Origin: Sphagnum compactum
Taxonomy: Eukaryota; Bryophyta; Sphagnopsida; Sphagnales
Assembly (NCBI GenBank): GCA_965153455.1
Contig: OZ234499.1
Span: forward strand, 9,296,271-9,360,270
Direction: 5' to 3'
DNA: 64,000 nucleotides
The notes under the pieces were generated by a model. The model had not been told where the DNA came from and searched no databases. It saw only the letters and a list, made by a program, of their open reading frames with translations. This document shows positions 58,496-64,000 of the stretch, in pieces. Position numbers and translations under genes: made by a program. Every line of letters begins with the position of its first letter. The stretch's first letter is position 1.

Positions 58496-58725
58496 GGCAA
58501 GCCCATCCCATCAGGCACAAGGTGCATCATGACTAAAGAATATGCAATCTTATAGATGAAAAATCTATGCATGGTTTGACTTCCTAACTTGCTACCTAGA
58601 TTCCTCCATTGAGCCAGAGCTGATGCCTTATAAACTGACCTGGACATTAGACCATGCCAGTTCAAACCTACCATGGAACAAGCAATCATACAGTGATTAA
58701 GAAAACATGCACATCAGAGAGATGG
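58496..58725 (-). repeat. Gene-flanking direct repeat, copy proximal to Twinkle
   Basis: Ends only about 25 bp downstream of the Twinkle stop codon, so it almost certainly lies in that gene's 3' UTR. The ORF at 58432-58689 runs through it; I cannot identify a product. Confidence 0.6.
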
Positions 58726-58748
58726 GCATCCATGGCTCTTGCAAAGGT

Positions 58749-60887
58749 CTACCTCTGACCCCCTATATCTTCATACAGGCCAGTTGTCCTATTGTACCGC
58801 AAAGATGCATCCCCAATTGTGCCAGCTACTTTGTTGCGCACTTTTCGCACTAGAACTTCCACCTGGTCCAGGGGGCCATGACTAGCATCACGGTTGCGGT
58901 GAATCACGATGCCATTGTCACATTTGTTGATAAAATGGGCACTCCCACTGACATCATACAACCCAGGAGCTTCTCCTTTCCAGACTTGGAGCTGCTTTGG
59001 ATGGGCTACAAACCAGACATGGCAGTCATGATGTTGAGCAAATCGCTTGATTTTTGTAAGCATCTGACTGACATATTCTGTCTCTGTCTGATTCCCTGGT
59101 CGCTGGTGATCAAGCTCATTATATGGGTCAATGACCAGCCCTCGAATGCCATGCCTCAACACAGCTGCCTTTGCAAGATTCAGCACCCACTCCACAGAGG
59201 GCAACTGCTCATCCTCATGTCGAATCAGAAAAAAGTTCTGCTGAAGCCATTTCTTCCCTCGTTCTAAGTCCTCTTTACTCATACGGGGAATTGAATTGGC
59301 ATAGGATGCATCAAAAAAGGGCTGGCCAATGTGCTTCTCAATAAGCTTTCTTGCATGCTCTCGTACTTTGTTCTCCATTGAACATAGAGCAAATGTCCAA
59401 TGCCTATTCTTGTTGAGATTACAAATGAGTGCATCAATCCACTCACTCTTACCTGAATTTGGCACCCCTGTCACAATTGTAAGCTCTCCTGGTACTACCC
59501 TGTAAATCTCATCAAGAGAACGCCAACCAGTTGATACCCCTTTCTCATCTCCTAACCGCAAATGGTAGTAATCATCAATCTCTTTGAAGAACTCACGAAA
59601 ACTGAAGAGACCACGAATAGGGTACAGCTCTGCATGTTCAATCAAGTCCTTCACTCCTTCATGACCTAATCCTCTAAGGACTTCATTGGCATCCTTGAAC
59701 AGTTCCCCCTCTGCTTTTTCTGGCCAGTTTACACGCCAGCATCGCTCTCGCCCAAGCCTGCGAGCGAGCTCCTCTGCCAATGCTTGTCCAGGTTCATCAG
59801 AGTCTGTTGCCAGGATAATGCGTGTTGCTTTCTCAAAGTATTCTTTGCAATTCCAAAGGTACTCATACTTCTTGTCATCTTCAGGTGCAGGAAGCTCATC
59901 TGAAGAGACTTTTGGTGGTGCACCATCAGGAACACTGACACAGTTGAATGTCCCAGCCTCATACATGGACAATTTGTCAATCTCTCCTTCAACAATCACA
60001 ATCTCTGTGCAGTTCTTGATGTGATCTAATCCATAGAGGATTTTGGTAGCATCCTTCACTTGCCAAAATTTCTTGTCAGCATCCCGAAACTTGCAATTCA
60101 AGATCCGCCCATCCTGAAGATAGGGAAAAGCAATGGAAAGTCCATTGTTATAGTTCTGGCATTGCATCACATAGTTCTGAGCAATTGTCTCCTTTGACAA
60201 CCCTCTACCTTCAAGATATGACAAAATCCTTGGCCCCAAAGGTTCAAGACCTAAACTTTCCACAGTGTGGACTGTATTTGATTTTCCTCTTGTGCGCTTG
60301 ACAGGTTTCACAGCAGATTTCACACCTCCATTTGTGCGAATCCCAATAGAATAATTGGTTGCCACAGCACCACGCACACCCACCCCTGAATGGGTGCTTC
60401 CCTTCCATCCACACTTCCCTCTATGACAAATCCACACAGCATGAGTGCCATCTTCAGGAATGGTAACACACAGACTTTTCTCCTTGCTGCTACCACCTAA
60501 ACACTTTGGGCAAGTCATCCGGAAGGCACCCGGATGGTAAGAAGGCAGCTCAATCCCCTCCTCGTTCAGCCGTTTCTCATAGTACTTGGTGATTGCAGAA
60601 GCTTCTGCCATAGCTGCAATGCCCATGGAGTGACCGAAACTGAGTCCATGAAATAATTCACACAACCCATTCTGTTGCTTACCTCTTCCTGGCACTACTA
60701 CCGGGAGCTTGGAAATTCTCGACAGGGGTTGAAGTCGCCACACAGGTTGCAAAGAGTGGTATATTCTTGTTCCTAGAAACGACCGGAAGCACTTGCAAGC
60801 GAAAGCTGTGGAGTAGGAGGGTCTCCACACGAGGCGTACTTGGCTACAGCCTAAAGGCCCAGCCACCACTTGCCTCCCCAGAACCAT
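58749..60887 (-). CDS. Twinkle-like organellar DNA primase-helicase
   Basis: Homologue of phage T7 gp4 and plant TWINKLE, combining primase and replicative helicase for mitochondrial and/or plastid DNA. The 712 aa begin with a long Arg/Ser-rich, acid-poor presequence of about 85 residues, consistent with organelle targeting. A zinc-binding primase domain follows: Cys126 and Cys129 (CPKC), Cys154 and Cys159 (CHRGKC). The TOPRIM domain has Glu300 (IVEGEID) and the Asp362/Asp364 pair (ATDSDEPG). The RecA-like helicase has Walker A GVPNSGKS (Lys480), Walker B GLVIDPYN (Asp587) and the later WFVAHPKQ and HFINKCDNGIVIHRNRD motifs. Length and order match plant TWINKLE. The first in-frame ATG is at 60887; an upstream TAG closes the frame. 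Met88 or Met93 could give a shorter form. No intron is present and the frame is intact. Confidence 0.95.
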   Translation of the reverse strand: MVLGRQVVAGPLGCSQVRLVWRPSYSTAFACKCFRSFLGTRIYHSLQPVWRLQPLSRISKLPVVVPGRGKQQNGLCELFHGLSFGHSMGIAAMAEASAITKYYEKRLNEEGIELPSYHPGAFRMTCPKCLGGSSKEKSLCVTIPEDGTHAVWICHRGKCGWKGSTHSGVGVRGAVATNYSIGIRTNGGVKSAVKPVKRTRGKSNTVHTVESLGLEPLGPRILSYLEGRGLSKETIAQNYVMQCQNYNNGLSIAFPYLQDGRILNCKFRDADKKFWQVKDATKILYGLDHIKNCTEIVIVEGEIDKLSMYEAGTFNCVSVPDGAPPKVSSDELPAPEDDKKYEYLWNCKEYFEKATRIILATDSDEPGQALAEELARRLGRERCWRVNWPEKAEGELFKDANEVLRGLGHEGVKDLIEHAELYPIRGLFSFREFFKEIDDYYHLRLGDEKGVSTGWRSLDEIYRVVPGELTIVTGVPNSGKSEWIDALICNLNKNRHWTFALCSMENKVREHARKLIEKHIGQPFFDASYANSIPRMSKEDLERGKKWLQQNFFLIRHEDEQLPSVEWVLNLAKAAVLRHGIRGLVIDPYNELDHQRPGNQTETEYVSQMLTKIKRFAQHHDCHVWFVAHPKQLQVWKGEAPGLYDVSGSAHFINKCDNGIVIHRNRDASHGPLDQVEVLVRKVRNKVAGTIGDASLRYNRTTGLYEDIGGQR

Positions 60888-61201
60888 GCCCACCAACGTA
60901 GCAATTGTGCCTGAGATACCTTCCTCTCCCTTCTAGAGCTTCAATACTACCACCTTGCTGTCATCTCTTGCTCCGAGTAGTACCCATTACTGTCTCTTCA
61001 GCTTCCGCAACTGTCCTCCTCCTCAGTACCTCTGTGTTTCCCATGAGATCTGACTTATTTCACACACTATCCACACTCTCCATCTCTTCTGCGGTATGAG
61101 AAAAGGTTCACACATCCACCAACTCCTACTTCCAAGGATGTTACTCTCCTCACCAGCTAACAGCAGCAGCGTTCTTTTCCTGAAGTGGTCTTAGTTGCCT
61201 C
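60888..61201. other. Probable 5' leader/promoter of the Twinkle gene
   Basis: Less AT-rich than other spacers, with pyrimidine-rich runs. The short plus-strand frame at 60905-61099 has no known domain. No TATA box could be assigned. Confidence 0.35.
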
Positions 61202-61375
61202 AAACCCTAACTTTGAAGCTCGGTTGACGTTGAAAAGTGGGACTAGGGTTTAAGAAAGAAAGATGGAGGCCAGGGTTTAGTGGGCGTTTCCCATGGCGAA
61301 CAATATGCACCCACTGCTCGGAAGACCAGATTGGAGGGAAAGGTTTATGGGAAGCAAGGGTTTGCCAAACCCTAA
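61202..61375 (-). promoter_or_regulatory. Telo-box cluster upstream of Twinkle
   Basis: AAACCCTAA occurs at 61202-61210 and 61367-61375, and the inverted CTAGGGTTT at 61243-61251. A weaker CAGGGTTTAG lies at 61271. Telo-boxes are frequent in plant promoters of genes for replication, ribosomes and translation. Their distance from the ATG, 315-490 bp, suits a promoter or 5' UTR. Confidence 0.55.
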
Positions 61376-63417
61376 AAGTAGATACTTACTCCTCTCTGAT
61401 CTCTTCTCGCACGATAGCGTATCCTTAGCGAGGTAATGCGTTCATTGACAACTCGATTTGTTGTTTTGCGAGGAGATGCCAGTGTGGATCATGTTATGCG
61501 TTCTTTGGTGTCCAAATTGTCGATCCGTGAACAAGATTGATGCAAGGGCTTAAGAGTGTTCAAAGCTTTTATATCATCTCCTATTGGCGACTTGGGCCTT
61601 CATCAGACCCCGACAGTGGGAGTAGATAAGTATATAATTCTCCACCTTGAATTCCAGGCAAAATGATTATACAATTATCCGAGTCCTGAGTTTCAATCTG
61701 GGAAGCAAAGGGATGACTCAGTCATCTTGTTGGCTAGCACTTCAAGAGTCAATGTGTCTGGAGACTCACCAACAGATGAAATAGCATGGGGTTCAGTACT
61801 TCATTTTCTTTCAGTAACAAGGGAGCAATAGCATCTCCACTGCAATCACGATGATCACACTGTGAAATTGCAATCAAAGGGCAAAGACTCAGCAAATGCA
61901 ATAGACAGTGACACTGCCATCATTGCAAGATATGCTCTCCAAGTTGCTTCAAAGTAACCAAAGTCAGCAAAGTGAACTACTATATCAGGGATTCTCCAAA
62001 TGGGCTTCACAGCATCCTGCCATGGATCAAGTCCCATACCACTCATGTGCAGCTCATTTGCTTCCCAACATGAAAACTGCCATGTATTTTTCATAATTCA
62101 ATGTAGTAGATGGCCCTCCCAAGCTTTCTGCTTCTTGCTTATGAGGCACTTGATTTACAGATACATTAACTGTTCCTGTCTCTAGTAGCCAAGACTCTTC
62201 AAAATAGGCAGGCATGAAGCTGAAAACTATGTATTGGAGTGGGTTCTCCAAGAACATGTAAACAATTCAAGAAACATTCACATAGCAAGTTTCAAATTGC
62301 AACAAATGGAATTAGATTTCTGAAGTAGAGAGCTCCTATTTGAGCTGAGGTCATTGTCATCGCAGATCATTGGCAGTTAGACGAAGATTGTCTTGTGTCC
62401 GTGGAACTGAATTGAAATAGATGTAATAACAGAATGAAGCTGAAAAGCATGATGAATATGCACAACAAAATACACACCCCGGTTGATCACAAGTTCAGAC
62501 ATGCCCTCCTCCCTTCAGAAACTGAACCCAAAGAATTCTCAGTACAAGCTCTCAGAGGCCAAGTTAGGTGCCCTTGCAGCTGCCACAAAGCCCAGCATGG
62601 GCACCTCTTCTACAGCAGTGCAACAATAGCCAAAAGCCTATGAAACTAACAGCTGCACAGATACTCATCTGAAGATACACTTCTGGACTAGGATGGCCTG
62701 CTCCAAGGAGCTGAAGTTTGGACTTAGTAGGCAAATTTTCAAATGGTGGGAATCATGTTTAACAAACCTTCTAAGCATGCTGATAGTTATCCATTGTGAT
62801 ACACATTACATGAGCATTTTGGGAAGAACAACAATAAATCAAATATTGCCATCAATCACATCTTTCATTATTATTTTGTGAGATGTTGTCTTTTACTTTT
62901 GAAAGTGGAACAAATCACACTTTCCTCCTTTCCACTTCACCTCTTGGTATGACTTGTTTATTGTTATGTAAATTTTATGAGTCTACCTTGTTTATTTTTG
63001 GAAACTACCATGATATCACATATGAATAACCTACAATAGCTCATTTAACAACATAGGAATAAACAAGATAGTAACATAGTATACTTTTAAATGCACTTTT
63101 TCCAACCCTAACTTTTCCCAAGAGCAATCACCATTCCATTTTTGTAAGAACCTTTACCTTCTATGTGCACAACTTTGATTTTGATCCCCAATCATTATCA
63201 ACAAGGTCTCCAAGCACACAAATGATGAAGGATATTATAAATGCACAAGTTAATAGGGTGTTGAACAATCGGTTTTACCCATTACTTTCAAATTTTTATA
63301 TATTTTGTAATTTCACATAATTACACAATGGTTAAACATGATTTAATTTTCCTTTAAAGCATTTCCTTTTTGAAATTTCAAACCATTTATGAATTCAACT
63401 TTATTTTTCTCCCCAAA
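61376..63417. other. Intergenic DNA
   Basis: Frames on both strands (61855-62257, 62434-62881) are 60-80 codons and lack recognisable motifs. No repeat boundary or RNA gene was found before the long repeat at the end. Confidence 0.4.
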
Positions 63418-64000
63418 TGACGCACCCCTAAGCTCCTTGATGGATTCAATGCAAGTCCCAAGGTGAAGGCAACGGAAGGAGAAGGAGTTGGGGCACGCTC
63501 TTTGGCTAGTAACATTTCGGGGGTAGAGGGGCGTGCTGGAGCTCCTGGATGGGGATTAGGAAGATTGACAAGCGATTCAATTACTCACATGGACCTGCAC
63601 AAACTAAACAACAAGTTGGTTAGTGTGGAGTTGGAACACCTTTGGTGCACGGTTGAGTCACGAGCAAACACAGACTCACAAAACTCACCACGGCCCGGAC
63701 TTGACGGAAGCCACCACCTTCCCCCTTATAATATATTTTGTGCCTGGCCACGGGGCCAGCACCCAAATGTCATTTTGTCCTGGGACTCCCAAGTTGGAGT
63801 CCCGAAATTCCCGAAATTGGGACTCCCGCAAATTTGGAAGCCCATAACTTTGTTTGCAGACCTCCGATTGAGATGAGGTCTAAAGCAAAATTGTAGCCCT
63901 CGTCGAGAGCTTTTTAATGGTATGCAACATGTCACATGCACACAAGGGAATCAAGGCGATTCTTGACTTTTAGTGATCGGGAGTCAAACTGTCAATTTGA
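63418..64000 (+). repeat. Long dispersed repeat, family 5, copy 2 (runs off the window)
   Basis: Direct-orientation homologue of 42470-43090 as far as the window extends. It shares TCCTTGAT(A/G)GA, ACGGAAG(A/G)AGAAGGA, ACATTTCGGGGGTA, CACCACGGCCCGGA and CATTTTGTCC, with scattered substitutions and small indels. The true right end lies beyond 64000. Confidence 0.7.

Noticed and set aside
59686-60024. 112-codon plus-strand ORF, and a similar one at 58878-59267
   Set aside because: Antisense shadows of the Twinkle gene.
60888-60896. Upstream start for Twinkle at 60896
   Set aside because: That codon is TTG; the first in-frame ATG is at 60887, and a TAG lies upstream.
42470-64000. The two family 5 repeats as LTRs of one 21-kb retrotransposon
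   Set aside because: The interval contains two intact host genes and elements on both strands; no LTR ends or primer-binding site were found.

Overview
The window is nuclear DNA of a land plant. Four cellular genes are of clear plant type: an importin-alpha with small GT-AG introns, an apoplastic SBT-type subtilase, a type II membrane nucleotide pyrophosphatase/phosphodiesterase, and an organellar Twinkle-type primase-helicase. The genes lie as islands in AT-rich DNA full of decayed transposons. That setting would suit a large-genome plant such as a fern, lycophyte or gymnosperm, but nothing here fixes the lineage.

Layout. 1-4.2 kb: intergenic DNA with small foldback elements and a 50-bp triplicate. 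4.39-7.85 kb: importin-alpha (+), ten coding exons giving 532 aa. 7.9-16.3 kb: 3' flank, then AT-rich DNA with ~90-bp tandem repeats and a foldback element. 16.3-18.1 kb: dead hAT transposase (-). 19.2-20.2 kb: degenerate tandem array. 20.6-27.3 kb: dispersed repeats, a retroelement ORF relic (-) and a 490-bp foldback. 27.57-32.61 kb: a complete but decayed Ty1/copia element (-) with both LTRs, primer-binding site and 5-bp target-site duplication, inserted into a T-rich tandem repeat. 36.39-38.88 kb: intronless subtilase (+). 39-52 kb: a long repeat, a dead pogo/Tigger DDE transposase (+), a Ty3/gypsy pol relic (-), a CACTA-like MITE and a SANT/trihelix-like fragment (+). 54.23-55.69 kb: phosphodiesterase (-), single exon. 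55.88-56.84 kb: a foldback element carrying an insertion built of interleaved inverted repeats. 58.75-60.89 kb: Twinkle homologue (-), single exon, with telo-box motifs upstream. 61.4-64 kb: intergenic DNA ending in a second copy of the long repeat at 42.5 kb.

The four genes do not form a pathway: nuclear import, wall or apoplast proteolysis, phosphoesterase activity and organelle DNA replication. No RNA gene, CRISPR array or operon is visible. The most unusual structure is the 732-bp A-B-A'-B' insertion at 55922-56653. A second copy of its host element at 283-494 gives an empty-site comparison inside the same window. No convincing new multi-gene system was seen; the novelty is in the small non-autonomous elements.
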